This document shows, in pieces, positions 36,474 through 51,400 of a DNA stretch of 64,000 nt. The stretch covers positions 124,001 to 188,000 of the forward strand of contig WBMV01000007.1 in the NCBI GenBank assembly GCA_013396655.1, given 5' to 3'. The notes beneath the pieces are model-generated. The model saw only the letters and a program-made list of their open reading frames with translations, was not told the origin of the DNA and made no database searches. Every line of letters begins with the position of its first letter. The first letter of the stretch is position 1. A program made the position numbers and the translations under genes. Source of the stretch: Campylorhamphus procurvoides. Taxonomy: Eukaryota > Chordata > Aves > Passeriformes > Dendrocolaptidae.

Positions 36474-39400
36474 CACACAGAGTCCTCTTATCTTTAATAT
36501 TTTCAGGTTTTTTCTACCACTCTCTGGTAATCACTATCCAAACCACCCTATTGTGTTACATGTATTCCTCCGTTTAAAGGGAGGGAAACAAAAAAAGATA
36601 TATAAATAATGAAGCATTTTAAAAGAGCCAAAGCCACATTTTGCTGTAAAGATCCTATTATATTTTACTCAAAATGAATTGGTATTTAGAAATAGTCTGT
36701 GTATATTTTAATAGCATTAAAACTTTGACTTGGTTCGTAAGGTTTGGTTCAAATCTTTTGCTATCTTACAGTGTAATCAAGACCAGCAGCTAAGAAACAT
36801 GTGAATTCTGTGTCTTACAGAAATAGACCCTAGAAGTTATGTTAGAACTGTGATCTCAACACTCAGATAACCATGCTAGTCATAGGAGCATTCAAAAAGC
36901 TGGTCTCAGGAATACAAGTTTATGTATGCCCTCAGTATTAATAGTTTTTTATTTAAAAATACAATGTATTTTGAAAGACAGACAAAACTTGTTCTGTGTT
37001 ACACCCTTAAAGAAGTTTCTACAGTGAATTTCTTTGCAGTATGCCCAAGACACTGAAGCTGAGAATGAAGATATTTGTGTAAGCTGTACTTATACTTTAG
37101 AAGTTAAAGCAATTAACCCCTTACAGATGTGATGGCTGTGTTCCGATCTCAGGCTTTCCTAGTCTGTACAGTGTGGAGGGAAAATTAATACTGCCAGGGT
37201 TCATCTTGATTTGTGCACTCCTAAGAAAGGAATATTAATCATGTAGGTTCACCAGTCAGGTTGTATCTAAATTCCCCATGGTAAATGAGACTAAAGAAAT
37301 GCAAACTATTCTCGTGCTGTACAATCCAGATGTAGTGATAATGCCTTGTTTTTTATTACAAAACATTCCACAACAATTAGGAAATTGTGGCAGAATCCTG
37401 AATCTATAGGAAGAAAATCAGATTGCCTCAAAGTGTGGTCCTGTCCCATCATGTGACCGAAAGCGTAGGATTAAAGGAATCACTATCTCGGTGTTTCTTG
37501 CACACTGTTTAGTTTATAATTGAAAGTGATACTTTTCAACTGTCAGTTATGCAGTTGCAACACAGGTCTTGCCCTCCTGTGTACCCTTACAGTCATCCAG
37601 GCTTTGCAGCCAAACCCTGCTCTCAGCTCTACTTGCAGAGACCTATTCTGCTCAGTCTGTCTGTGCTATATCAACAATACACAAAGAACAACTTACTTAA
37701 ATCCATTCCCAAGTGTTGATTCCCTTGGGAATAAGTTTCACTTATCTATTCTGCTTTTTGGGATACAGCATGAAGAAGAAGCATGAGTTTGGAAGCCCTA
37801 TGGCTTGAGTACATGCACTGAGGTACTTTAAAGACCTCAGTTTCAGGGATGACTACTTGATACTAAAAACCCCCAACCCAAAAGCCCCATCACATCAACA
37901 CACAGGGATTGTGAGCACTCAGAAATAAAATTTTCCAGGTCCATGATAAAGCCTTATACTGGGATAAGTTAAATCAATAACACCTCCCCCAACAATTCCT
38001 AATAGAAGTCAATTACTAATTCATTCTATGATTTTTTCCCCTGCAGTACTAAAAGGACATAGCCCTGAGGCATTCTCCAATTCTGTAATCAATCCCTGCA
38101 CCAATATTCAATCTGTATCTAGGAAAGTCTTTCTGCTTCTCCATCACCCTGTCTGACAAGGGGAAAACCTATCTTCCTCACCCCATGTGGGCATACAGGT
38201 GTAGGGTTCTGCACCTGTGCTGTGTACATGGAAAAACAATTAATATATTGAACCAGTCCTCTGTTGATGGTCAGGCACATCCTTAAAGATCGTTCTTCCA
38301 TAGGAGGGAGTCAGGCAGAGTGACAGCTGAAGGAGTGTCCACAAGTGCAGACAGAAAGGCCAGCAAGACCATCTAATACAGTCCTAAGCTTGTGTATCAC
38401 ATGTCCTAAAGAGACCTCCTCTTTCAAACTCGTTGGTACAGGCTTGCTTTCTTTTCCTTCAGCACTGCATGAACTCACTCAATTTTTCAGAAACATTATC
38501 TGTATTTGACCTGTGCACAAAAATGTACTAATTAAATAATTTGAATTACAGTAGTACCAGCTAGGCAGGGCCTTCATTTTTTTAAACATTTCTTAGCAAA
38601 AAGACAGCCACTACACCAACAAAAAGGTGTGCTCCAATCGTAAGACTAACTTCTCACTTCATCCTCTCAGAGGGGAGGTTCTGAAGGCATGATGTCCTGT
38701 TCAGGGCCTATTGGTATAGAGTCTAGCACATTTTTTACCCTCTCCTAATTGAGGTCTGTAAGTAGTGAAATACAGACTGGTGTTACTCCTAATTAAGTAT
38801 ACCTGTTTCCACCCAGAACTCTAAGTAGTGAAATACAGGTTGGTGGTACTCTTAATTAAATACACCTGTTTCCACCCTGAGCACTTTTCTGTCAGCTTGA
38901 AGGAACACCTAGGACTGGCAAAACAGACGCCTTGAGTTAGCACAGAAGCCATACGTGCTGACATGCATAATAGAAGCAGATTGTCCCACTTTTCCACCCA
39001 CTGAATTCTTGTTGCTAATCTAATTAATACCCTCTGATTATTTCAGATGGTCACTTGGCAAGTGATAGCAAAGAGAAAAGGCTTGGGTATCTTGTGACAT
39101 GTACCAGGGTTTTATCTGTCCCATTTCCACACGCTTTTCTTTGTCTATTTCTCTCCTCCTCTATCTCCCTTCTTACTGTTCATTTCTTGCTAACATGATA
39201 TCTCTGCTTCCCAGCATTTGGGAATATTAAGATGCAAAGAGCCTGATTGAATTAGAAGCCAAATACATCCTGTTCTTTTCCCTGTGTTTTTCAATTTGTC
39301 ACCTCTGTTCTCCTGTGACCCTTCCCTTTTTGCATCCCTTCTCACCTCTCCAGTACTACCTGGTCCTCATTTTGCCTGTAGGTTTTTCATGCAGCCCTCA

Positions 39401-42400
39401 AAAACTCATCCACCATCCACTGCTTCAGTGTTGATCTAGAGGTGACAACAAGGGCTGAGGGCCATGCTGGGCTGGGTGTGATCCATGGAGCAGGAGGACA
39501 GCCCTTACCTGGAGATGTTGCAGGGTGAGTATTTAAAGACACAAGGAGTGAAGCAAACTAGGAGGATGCAGATTTGGTACAAGGTAAAATATTTGTTTGC
39601 TATATGTTTGGCCATTTTCAAGTATTCTGGGAACTAATAAGAGGCACTGAAGTGGCAGGGTAGTGGCACCCTTGCCAAGCACAAAAAGGATATATTTTCC
39701 CCCTCTTATCCTCCTAGCTCTTCGCCTCAGACTGAAGCTAAACAAAGCTGTGAGTAACCACAGTGAAACAACCAGGATAATTACTGGAATTTCTGTACTT
39801 GAGATAATCTGGAAGACTTTATTCAGCATTGACATATTATCACTAATAAGAGAACAGACACACACACAAAAGCTCTCTTTCCAAGAGAAGTGATGTACTG
39901 AAACTCTGATTGCAATCCAAGAACAATAGTTAAGTAGTATGTGTATGGGTCTCACAGAAGAGGATCTTTTGTTTTAGAGGTAGTAAGTGAATGGAAGCAG
40001 TGATTTAAAAATTATAATGCTCTGTCATGGGGGAAACAAGAAAAGCTGCACAGACAGAAAAGCATGGGAGCAAACAAGATCATCTCTGCAGTGTAGATCA
40101 GTTCATGAAAAACTGAGGGCATACCAAAGGAGGTGAGTAGATCAGAGCAACTCTGAATGCAAACCTGTTGACTGTCAGCCTTTTATATCCATGTTCCTAC
40201 AGAATTTACAAGTGATTCATCTGCACTCAGAAAACACTGCCTGCATCTGATTCAATTCCATCTAATTGTGAAGACATCCCAAAAAGTTAATTAAGGTTCA
40301 CTAGGGGAGTGTAGGGAATAAATCCAGTTACTATACTTTTTAACCTGAATCTCCCATAGCAAGAAAACAGTCATAGTATGACTAATCAGGTTTGTATGAA
40401 AACAAAACCCTTGTATTATAGAAAGTTCTCTCCGTATTTAAAGTGGAATAGTATAGTTTTGTATTTTCTTTCATGCAAACTCTACTGTAGTAGAGCAGAA
40501 TCCTGCAACAAAAAGGCTGGAGAGTTAAAATTCAAGCTGTACTTAGCCCAAGATTTCACAAAGCTCTTGTTACACTGGAACAATTCAACATGCTGCTGGC
40601 AATAAATACAATAATGGCATTCAGTCAGACAGAAAAATAAAGACGGGGCTCTGAATTCTTCATCAGAATAGGTTTTATACTAGCTAAAAAACATTCCCTT
40701 GTTATTTGTGCCATTCCATTTTCTCTTTGGGAAGTCACTAGAGGGCATCATCACCTACTCAATCTTGACTGCAGACCAGGTCAGAGCTTTCATAGCCTAC
40801 CCTCGAGAAGCTACTTTGCTGTCCATAGGATTTCCCTCTGCAAAGCTCTGAAAACTGCTTTGCAGTTGTTCCCATAGCCCCAGCAGAGGGGAACCTGCAG
40901 GGCACCATGAAAACGTCCGACTTTGGATTACAGCAGAGAAGAAGATTCGGGAGTACTCAGCTCTCAGCACCCTTTAACATTCAGCATATTCACCAGAGGA
41001 GCATGGAGCACTTACCCCTTGGTTAGCTCGATCTGCTTTGCAACCACCTCTGCACAGCAGCTCCCTCTCAACTATCTCTTAAAAACTGCACTACTCAACA
41101 GAGCTGTCCATCAGCTGTCTAATACCTTCTTTATAGGATTATTTGTAAAAATGCTCACATAACTTTTCCAAATTGTTCTGACAGCTTGGAAAGACTGAGT
41201 GCTGAATAGAATTTGACAAGATGATTAGCTTTGTTAGAGCAAGGGTAGAAATCATCTCCCACAGATTCATCATATATTTGTATACTACGCACCACTCATA
41301 CAACCACCCAGGTGGGTCATCTCCATGGCTTGGAATTCTTCACCATGAGCACAACCCCAGTTGTTCCAGAATTCTTAACGTCATCATTACTTGGACAGCT
41401 TTACTAGAGGTGAAGCATGCATATACAAAGTGGGAGTCAGGGAGCTTCTGATCCCTTGAATCTTATTACAGACAATGCTACACACATATGAATTCATTCT
41501 ATGGTGAAAGCCAGGTACATAATGCCCCCCTGCTTGTCAACACTATGTCCTAGTCCCACAACTCAGGAGTGGGTGTGACAGGGCCGTGGGACTCATGTTT
41601 CCCTGTCTGTGCACAGGGATGGCCCAGGAAGCACCTGCTGCTCAGTAAGTGCAGGGCAGAAGAGTTATTGTCACTCAGAGGCCTCATGGGCTGCATTTTC
41701 GAAATTGATTTCTTCTATGGGTGGAGAGCTGTAATATCTTGAGAACAGTCTTTATCTGTCAAGGGACTTGGAAGGAAGTACCCCTTTTTTCAGGAAATTG
41801 TGAAGTTGAGAGAAACTGTGGACAAGTGACACATTACCTTATTGCATGTAAAATACACCTGTCTCACCAGGGTCTTCCAAGAGCAGATTTGGACTGCCTC
41901 CAAAGCCTGGAGCAGTGCAAAAAGCACCTGAATTTCCAGTGTTGGAAACACCTGCTATACAAGAAACAGGTCTACAGGTCTTTGTTGCATTTTGATTTTT
42001 ACCTGGGACTTTCCCTTCAAAGGGTGGGTATGTGGAGCTATTCTATCCAGACTGACTTCCAAGTCTGCACTACAGTTTGGAGGGAATAAATAAGCAGTAG
42101 ATGTAGAACAACCCTATCTTGTCCTATGAGCAGTGGTGTACGTGGTAAAATGTGCAAGACAGCAGCTTTATCAACTCTCTTAGCAAAAGAGATCGAATGT
42201 TGGAAGCACAGGAGGAACTGGAGGGGACATTAATATTTACCGCTAAAATTGTGGAGGGACAGTACTATAAAAGGCAAGTAAGGTAAGTGAGTAGGCAGGG
42301 AAGAGAAAGAAGGGAAAATACTGGAACTACATCCCTGTTAGAGAGACAGTGTATTCAGACTGAGGCGCAAACGATGTTGTCAGCTGCATTCTCCAAGGAC

Positions 42401-43299
42401 AGGAAAAGATGACACATTTGTGTCAGAGATGTCAATGAGGTGGACTCAAGTGGGGTCACAATTTTGGGTATCAGAAACTCCAAACCTGGTTAAAAACATC
42501 TGTGAACATTTAATGTAACTTTCTGTGATGAAAACTGTCAATGTTTTCATGGAACATCAAGGAAAAAAATCACATTAGAGCAAAACTTACATTTTCTATA
42601 TGTACTGAAACACACACAGTTCTATGGACTGAAAAGAGTTGCTCCTACCTGTCTGTGAGTGTCTGTGTACAGACAATTGGAGGACACTTGGTGATTATTA
42701 TTCACTAAAGCTCCTGTACTAGACAAAGGCACAGTCTCATTCTAAGAGAAACCCACCCATTCCCAGGCCTACAGCACTTACTCACAAGCCAGCATTTAGA
42801 TATGCAAATAACAACATATTGTTATCAGCAGTTTGTCCAATAATATTTCCTTTGTTTCATAAAAAAGGCGTATCAGTTCTGTACAGTTGGCAGTGAATAT
42901 GCAACGAGGAATTTGAAAAAGCAAGACCAGCCAGAACAGCAGCCTCTGCCAGTCTGATTGCAGGCATCGCTGATGTCAGACCATGCATCAGAAGGTTAGG
43001 GTGCTAATGACTTGTTGATGTGTTTGACATTCTGCAGCTATCTCTTACCAGGTATTTTCACAGTAGGTATTGTTTTTATAGATGTTTCCCTATTACTCAT
43101 GAGCTGGAAGTTTCAAGGGAAAATTTTGAAAACAAGATAAAAGCCGAGGAGACATGGAAGAAGTGAGAGAGAAAGCTTGTCTGAACCCTCATATACACTG
43201 AGTCCAAAACACAGAGAAGTGAAATACCATGTTCTTAGTCCCAAGTACGTTACAGAATCAGAAATATAGGACACCTAAACTCATCTTCTCAGCTACAGT
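36474..43299. other. Intergenic, no gene recognised
   Basis: About 6.8 kb with no supported gene. A 63-bp tandem duplication lies at 38759-38884. The longest open frames (39955-39533 minus, 140 codons; 41721-42089 plus, 122 codons) have no signature I recognise and no splice or conservation evidence. Confidence 0.72.
38759..38884 (+). repeat. 63-bp tandem duplication, two diverged units
   Basis: Unit 1 (38759-38821) and unit 2 (38822-38884) both start TAAGTAGTGAAATACAG and contain CCTGTTTCCACCC. They differ at about 9 of 63 positions (roughly 86% identity by eye). The units abut exactly. Each contains one TAATTAA core. Confidence 0.9.
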
Positions 43300-43370
43300 A
43301 ATAGAATCATCGAAAGGTTTGGGACCTTTAAATGTTATCTGGTCCAACCCACTGCAATGAGTAAGGAAGA
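43300..43370 (-). mobile_element. Short CR1 3' tail fragment
   Basis: The plus strand reads ATAGAATCATCGAAAGGTTT, then GGGACCTTTAAATG, then TCTGGTCCAACCCACTGCAA. This is the complement of the CR1 3' end (terminal ATTCTATGATTC-type repeat and AAGGTCCC block). Only about 70 bp are present, so it is extremely 5'-truncated. Confidence 0.82.
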
Positions 43371-45390
43371 GTCATTTGTTTATATTCATGTATATATAAT
43401 CAGTTGTAGTCTTTGAACAGAAGTTAAAACATATTCAAAAAAAGAGAAGAGAATTTGAAGTAATAGATCCTACTAAATTATCATCCTGAAATAATCTGGC
43501 TAGTTTATCTTCTTTGGGCTTTTTTGTCTGTGTTTCCTTTGGAGATTTGCAAGACAATTTTTAAAGCCTAATTAACTTTTTGCATGAAGATGCACTCCTT
43601 TCATTTTGGAGAACTAATCACATTTAATCTGCAGACACTAGCCATTATAACAAATCTGTCTGTCCACTGTAACAGCAGGATTATGAAAAAAATAAATGGA
43701 AAGTGACATTCACATTAGCCTCAGAGTGTTTTTGGCAGTCATCAACTGGCTCTTCTAGTTACTGTGACTTTAACCCATCATCACTTTTTCATTATAACTA
43801 CCTGAGCAGTTGAGTAGGTTCAGTTGCCAGGTGGCTTTTTCAGGCATTTATTATGACAGTAATGTTTATGTTTGAAGTTATCAAGCCCCTTCTCAGTCAA
43901 TTGCTTTCTTAAATATAGAGTACCACGCTGTCAGCTGGAGACCAGCTGTGTGGGACAGTTTTGGAGTCAAGTTTCTTCAGGTACAGAGGAGTGCAGATTC
44001 AATAGCAAATGGAAGAATCTAATAGCACATTTCAGGCTGCCTAATCAAAGAAGTTTGTTACTCAGTGAAGGTGCTGGAGAAACTGGCATATTCTTACAAG
44101 GGACTTTGCATAAAACAAAAATGTATGCATCTGTATGAGAAGGCAACCGAACAACAATACCAATGCAGAGAAATGACTAAGAAAGAGCAGGGTGGAAGCA
44201 GGGGGAAGGAGGGGAGGAAGATGGAGTGGGGGGGAAGAATTAATTCTTTGCAGATAAAAGGATTAAGAGGTATGGAAAATATTTCCATAACCATGCCAAA
44301 GAAAAAGAAATACATTGTTATATATTGCACTTCAGCCAGAAGAGCAATCAGTGCTCTGCAGAATACATGCAGAAATATGGCTGCTTATGTGTTCTAGGGT
44401 GATTCATATCAGCTAAATAAAGGTAATTAAAGATATAAAGGACTGAAGCAGTAAAACCAGGACTGAGCTATTTAACCAAGTGTGACAGCTTTGCATGACT
44501 GATTATTCATGACCTACTCCTAGGTAGTTAAGAAACATAAAATGTGATTCATAATCTCTAGAAAGAAAACAAGTTATCTATTAAGAAAGCTAACTTCATG
44601 ACGCTCCTAAAACTAGTATAAATATTTGAATTCCTGTCTATAAATTTTCTTAAAAACATTAATAAATACACCCATTCACCTAATGCACATATATATATAT
44701 CTGTGAATTTCTTAGCTGGCAATTAGAAGGTAGGCACCCATATATGCAACACAGATGCATACTCCAAAAGCTTATGCAATTATTTATTATTTCTACCTAA
44801 TTCTTACCATGCACTTTTATGGAGTTTAACTCAGCTAACTGAGGAAGACCAAATTAGCAGGCCTTTAAAAAAGAGAAACCATCCACCAAATTATCCTCTG
44901 ATCTGTCTGAAAGCTCTCCTCTTTACAGGTTCGTAATGGTGTAGTACACTACATTATGACTGTAAGGAGTAGTAAAAACTCTTCATAAACTCTTCACATG
45001 CAGCAATTTCAACTCGTTTAGTCCATCAGTTAGCTGCTAATACCGAGAGCAGTGAAAGCACATGCGCATGGGGGTGGTAAATGTGAGAGCCACTACAACA
45101 CTATGAATTACCAGCTCATTCCACAGCACCCAGAAAAACCCTAATTACAGCTCACAAGTTCAGAGTGAACAAAATACATGTAATTCTACAACAGTAGCTG
45201 TTAACTAGAAAAGCTTAAACTAACTCCTGTTTATTCATCTGGGCATCACAGCACAAAGAGATAAGTGCTAATTTATATATCATTTGGGGGTTTTCGTTTG
45301 GTTTTCTTTTTTAAATTTCCTCTACCCCTTCTGCTGCTAAGACCGACTATTTTTCTTGATTTATTGTTTGTTTGGGGTTTTATTGGAGAC

Positions 45391-45426
45391 AAATATATAT
45401 ATTATATATAAATATATAATATAAAA
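45391..45426. repeat. AT-rich near-palindromic tract
   Basis: Only A and T over about 36 bp, built from TATATA and ATATAAATATAT units. It can fold back on itself. Confidence 0.8.
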
Positions 45427-48400
45427 AGCCGTGCCATTATGAGCATGCTTATATTTTGCGTTTTTAAATCAAATATAAAGCAAATACCAGGAAATTGCTT
45501 TATATCTTTATACCTATCAAAGGTATTTACCATAAAATAATGTTGCTTGACTATTGAATGCTGTAATTGGATATTGCTACAGCTGCCAGTGTATTTGTAC
45601 CTAATTCCAGGTATTATGTGGAAGGAATTTTCCTGGAATGTCTACCTGAATCAAACACTAAATTTCACAGGCTAGCTTAAACATGGATAATCCAGTGTTT
45701 CTTTCAGGGTAAGATCATGGCACAGCTTCTTTGGGATCAGTTTTGAAATTGCTCCGTTATAGTTAGGTTTTCCTTCATCCTATGTTATTCGTATTTTATG
45801 GAACAAGAAAAAGATACTTTAATAGATGTAAGCACAAAAAAACCCCAAACCAAACCACCTAAAAATACTCCCCACCCCTCCTTTAAACTCCCTTCATATT
45901 GAGTTCTACAATTATTTTCCATCTTGGTTTTTGCTTCAGTATTTAATGAATAATTTATGTCATATTTCTGACATTCCTAGATTTCTTCTGTTTTGATTGC
46001 AACTACAACTTTTCCAGGAACAAAGCAAAGCTTATATTTAAAAATCCTTTATATCATATGAATATGGAAGTTGTTTTTTTAAAATGGAGTGGCTCTTTAT
46101 ATGGTTGCTGCTATATCTGACTCCACTGTAGCCTTGCCTTCTTTTCTTTGCCACCAATTAACATTTGCAGCAAAAGGAAAAAGATTTTGCAGGGAACCTG
46201 CAATGGGATGTTTCTCTCTTTCCACTGGATAAAGTTTTTGTTTCTCTTACTGCGGCCTGGTGATAAAAGGTATATATTCTCATTGTTCTCCTGGACTTTT
46301 ATGTCTAACCTTTCTGTAAAAATTCAATTGAAACACTCTGTGCAGCTCGCTACAGCAATATCATTCTTTAAATTCATGAATTAGAACATCCTACCAAAAA
46401 TATAGAAGTAAAAAAAAAAGTATGACTTAAAAAGGTTTAGACTGGACTTTGCAGGATTTCCTCCTTTCATCCACTCAAGACAACTTATCCACAGAGGTTA
46501 AATGCAGTTTTGAATCTATGTCCTTAAAGACACAGCTGTAACAGTGTAAGTAAAAAAAAGGCAGACCTACTCCCAGAAAAACATGCATAATTATGCAAAA
46601 CATAAATTAATGTTATGCTTATGGGATTAGATATGGAAGATATTCATGGAGTTTGTCTAAGCTGCCTCTCTATTTATGAAGGTTTGAAACATCTAGAGAC
46701 TAAAGTGACCAATACCAAAGCCAGTATCTGTAGTTTCATGTGGTACCTGTTACTCGGACAACAGAGCTTCCTCTGTACTGAGCACCTGCTCTATATTATC
46801 CTCCAAACCTGCTTTGTTTCAAGAGATCTTTGTAATAGGAGAACAATTAGCCTCAGTGTTTTTCTAATGTCAGCCCAAGAGAGGAAGATACACAATGCAA
46901 ATGATGACCTGAGGACTCGGGAATTTAATAAACAAAAACACCACATGCAAACTCTGGTGGGTAGAGATTCCTATAATATGTATGAGTGATGGTTTTAGAG
47001 CAAGATGGAGTGATCTTGCTGGGATAAATTGTTGCATAAGTATGGAACATCCTTCTTTGGCCTTCTGGATTCAGACAGTGTTTTCATTGCATGATAAAAA
47101 GTGTTTGTGGCATCTCATAAACTTATTATCTGGTTCATGTAGGTACTCACTGCTGTTGCTATGCTTGTGGTCAGTAGCAGTGCTCGTACAAGTCTGCCAG
47201 TCTCAGTAGAGACTGGGTTTGTGGAAACGAACAAACAAAAAATCAACCCCAACACCCTCCAGAAAAGCCACATCAAAAAAAGCTCAAACCAGAATAAGTC
47301 TCAAAGAATCTCTGCTGGAAATGAAAGTTTAAATTTTATTTAGCTGCTTCTGAGGGTCATGTAATACTGCCACACACTGTTTCAAGGCAGAGTAACATAA
47401 AACAAAGGTAAAAAAGCAACTGGTTCGTCTTTATCAGGGTATGACCTAGAAAGTGTAAGAAGATGATACTCTGCCTTTTCATTGCCCTGATGCAGGGCAC
47501 TTACAGCCAGACAGGTGTGGCAGCCCATCATGCTGCTCATCTCTTCTATCAGCCCAGCATGAATAGGTACAGTTCATGAATTAGAGTCCAAGGGTGGATG
47601 TGAGACCATTATCTTGCTGTTGCCCAGAGAAATGGAGGTGACATTTCTCCTGTAAGCAGGACCATTTAATCCACGTATTGGTTCTTGCCCTCCAGAGCAC
47701 AGGGACCTCCTCGGCTAGGACATAAAAGGAGCAGAATAAATTCAGAACTGCTAGGGCAAGGAGCTATCCGCCTGACAGGGGTAAGAATCCACATTTGCAG
47801 CATAAAGACCAAAACCACAGTGCTGCAAGCTCACTAAGGGCTCAGCTACAAAGGCAGCCTTGGGCTTGAGGGTGCCGAAGTGACAGATGGTTTTATCACC
47901 CCTGCTTCCTTAGGATTACAAAGCCCACTCAGTTTGCAGATCCTGCCACTATGACCCTGCAAACAAACTGAATCCTGCAGTCCCCAGGGCCATTGGACTC
48001 CCTCTCCCCGCTCAGATTACTACTGGGGAGTAGCTTGTCCTAAAACATGCTGGGAACTGCTTGAGAAAGTGACAAAAAATATGCCAGCAATGTTGTGAAA
48101 GTGCAGTGGCATAAACAATCAAGCAAGGAGTGTTTCTTCACTGTTTAATTTAGCAGCTCTGATATAACCACAGAGGCCATACGCATTGAGTTCCCACCAG
48201 AGCTTCCCAGAGTGATTAAGTTCAAGTGGCAACTCTGTGCAGAATGGACCATATCCACCTCTACTGCCACCTCATTCATTTCAACAGAATTGTAAGAATT
48301 TGGTCAGGTACAAGAAAGGCTGCACAGTTAGTGCTGGCTTGAACTGCTCCTAATTCTTGAGGCTTCACCAAAGACACACATTAGAAAGACCAGATACTGT

Positions 48401-51400
48401 AACATTTTTCATCATTCTCTCCTCTAGCCCTGATTAGATGTGCTTTTTGAAGGGTTGCCAGGCAATAATTTTTGCTTTTTTATCATGACTGTTTTGTTTC
48501 AGCTTGATGTTAAAGCGAAAAACTTTAAAAAAAATAAAATTCTTTTAGAAACAGATGAATGCATAATGCTTGAATGGGTAAAGAAAGAGGGGATTTTCCT
48601 TATAATCAACATGCCAAAATTAATTTTGCAGTGAAATCATTCCTCCCTCAATTCTGTCTTTCCTTCTTTCATTGAACTCACACTGAAATAATACCCTTAA
48701 TCCCCAAGAAGCATCAATATTTTTGCTGTAAAGCATTGCACAACTTGTGGTATGGACTAATGCCATGCATTAGCCGTGAAGCAAGGTTTGACGTAGCTAG
48801 AGAACATCAAGTACAATACCACATTTTATCAAAACCAAACAGCAGAACAATGCACACAAGGCTCTCACAAATATACCAGACCCATCAGATTTCAATCTGA
48901 TAAAGTCAATACAAAGAAGAAATATAGAGTACAGTTTGTCTTCATTAACACAGAAATAGGCACAGCAATTCCACTCTCCCTCTGCAGCATGCTCTTTACC
49001 CAGCAGACCTGGGATCAGCTTCTTAGGCTGAAATACTGGGAGTTTGGAATTTGAATATCTGTGTTTTTCCACCAGAGCTCCCAGCCCTCAGAAATGCCAC
49101 AGAAGGGATTTGCCCTCCCCAGGCAGAAAGACCACACAGCATCTTGGTTTCTTTGGAATGCCTCTCTGGAGACCTTCAGCGAGGGATTGACCTCTATCCC
49201 AATCTCTGCCTGCAGCTAAAAGGGAGGCACCCACACAGATAATCGGTTACCTGGCAGAGGCTTAACATCCGTCCTATGGCTTACTGTGGTTTAATGTGTC
49301 CCTTGTAAAGAGGAAGAAATATGTTAAAAAAGAATGTGGGGTGCACCACAGTGAAAAGGTGGAGAGCAGCAGAGGGTTGGGCTGGGCTCTGGCCACTGGT
49401 GTTGAAGTGAGATATATCTCCAGAGCTACAGCATAGCCAACCCTTGCCTTCCTGCTCTGGGTGTCAGCACCAGGAGCACCAAGGACACCAGGGCTGCATC
49501 TCAAGGGCATGCAGCAGACAGTGCAGTGGAGACAGACCACAGCTGCTTTCACCCACAGCTTGCAGGTCTAGCTGTCGTTGCACTGAGCACTACATGGGCT
49601 AACTGCCCAGGGATTTATCCCAATTCCCAGGTAGGATTGGCTGCTGGCCACACACACAATTTAAATGTTACCAGTACCTGAGCGGGCTAAATGAAAGCTA
49701 CCTTGGTTCCATCTGCATGCCCACCTGACATAATTGTCTTGTAACGTGGGTAGTCTACATTGACAAATTAGGTGAGTAATTGTCCAGTGTGTCTTTCACT
49801 GCCCATTACAGAGAAAAATAGGCCTGTTTTTTCAGTTTGTTTGGCAGGGTGCCAAGCAGCACCAAGCAAAATTGTGCAAGCCAGTCCAAACATCAGAAAC
49901 AACATCACTCTTAAAGCAGAGATCCACCTAGCAATGTAAGCGATGAACACTGCTAATTAAGGAGCTACATCAGTCTTGGGCACCAGGTGGAAAACCATCA
50001 GGGATGCCTTTCTGCTGCACTGGGTGCTGTGCAGAGGCAGCCCAGCAGAGCAGCTGTGCTAATTTTGTGGCTAGTGTGCTTCCACAAAGGCCTGCACCCA
50101 GCCTGGCTGCTCATGATGACCCAGGGCACCCAACGCTGCACCCTGCCCTGAGCCACACCTGAGCTGAACCTGCTGGCTCTGGCACAGGGGAAGCCTTAGC
50201 ACACCACGATGATTTTCTTAAAAACACAGCTCTTACCACCACCAGCCTGTTCCTCACTCACTTTTTCAGCTCATTTTTGGGGGAGATGAATGGGATGCAT
50301 GTTGTAGAGGGTCCTGGCTGCACTGCATACCCCAACACAGTCTCTGCAGGACTGTGCTTCTCTTTTGTGGATACCACAGGGTTTGGGTTACATTCCTTAA
50401 AGCCCCATCTTTGTGCTTTGCCTTCTGGTTCATGCCTCTAGTCCCAGGCCTAGAGGGAGGAGGGATGGAAGGAAAAGCATTGACTCCCAAGGCTGAAGCC
50501 CAAACAACATAATTCATCATTGACATGCTTAACAAAAAAAAGATACATCCTCCCTTGGTATGTTACATACATCGTGATTGAAAAAAATTGAGCAGAGAGT
50601 GAAGTGCTAGAGTGAAGATAATTATGGAAGGAAACACTGCTGAAATTCATGTTATGACTGGTTTACAGTAGAGCCAAGGTTTTTTTCTTAGTTCAGTAAA
50701 TAAGTCACCAATTCAAACTACATTTAATGAGGCACATGGAAATACTGCAAAAAATCTGTCAGTGCTCCTGACTTTGGAGACATTGAAAATTATAGTGCAG
50801 GAGTGATTTTCCCTACCATGTTTTCTCTTTCAATCATGATTGAAGACAGAAAGCACAAAAGGTAGGTTCAAATCTTTTGAAAGGAAGAGTTTCTAAATCT
50901 TCAAGGCCTTGTTACGGGCAAAGATCTAGTCTCCCTGAACTGGTTTGTTCTGTGCAATAATCAAAATTAATTATTTTCTCAAGTCTCATTTTAAGGGACA
51001 GGGAACGGTCATTTTATTACTGCATTAAAGAAGAAATGCATGAAGACCATAGGCTGGTCTGGTTTATGGCTGAGTTGTCTGGTATATGGTATGGTTTGGA
51101 TTGACATGAAACCATTGTGACTTATAGTAAACTAAATAGGGACCATAAATGGAAAACGTTTAAAAGGCCATTACATAACTGAATAAATGGGCTGAAAATC
51201 TTGTCTGCATGCCTCTCCCACACACATTAGCTGAGGATGATGGTTTCACATGAGATTGAATCTCATCTGTTACCGCTATACGTATTGCCAGGCTACAGCA
51301 AATATTACTAATCACATATAATTATTTTTTAAAGAACCGTGAGGGAAAACAAATACAATCAGATAAACTGATTCCTTTTGCAACATCACCAAGTTCCCTC

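Noticed and set aside
39533..39955. Longest minus-strand open frame in the intergenic part (140 codons) with a hydrophobic stretch
   Set aside because: No recognisable domain and no splice or promoter context. A frame of this length is expected by chance in 64 kb read in six frames.
41721..42089. A 122-codon plus-strand open frame
   Set aside because: No family signature; the composition looks like random translation of noncoding DNA.
46615..46989. A 124-codon plus-strand open frame
   Set aside because: No homology, no conserved motif and no exon-like splice sites at its borders.
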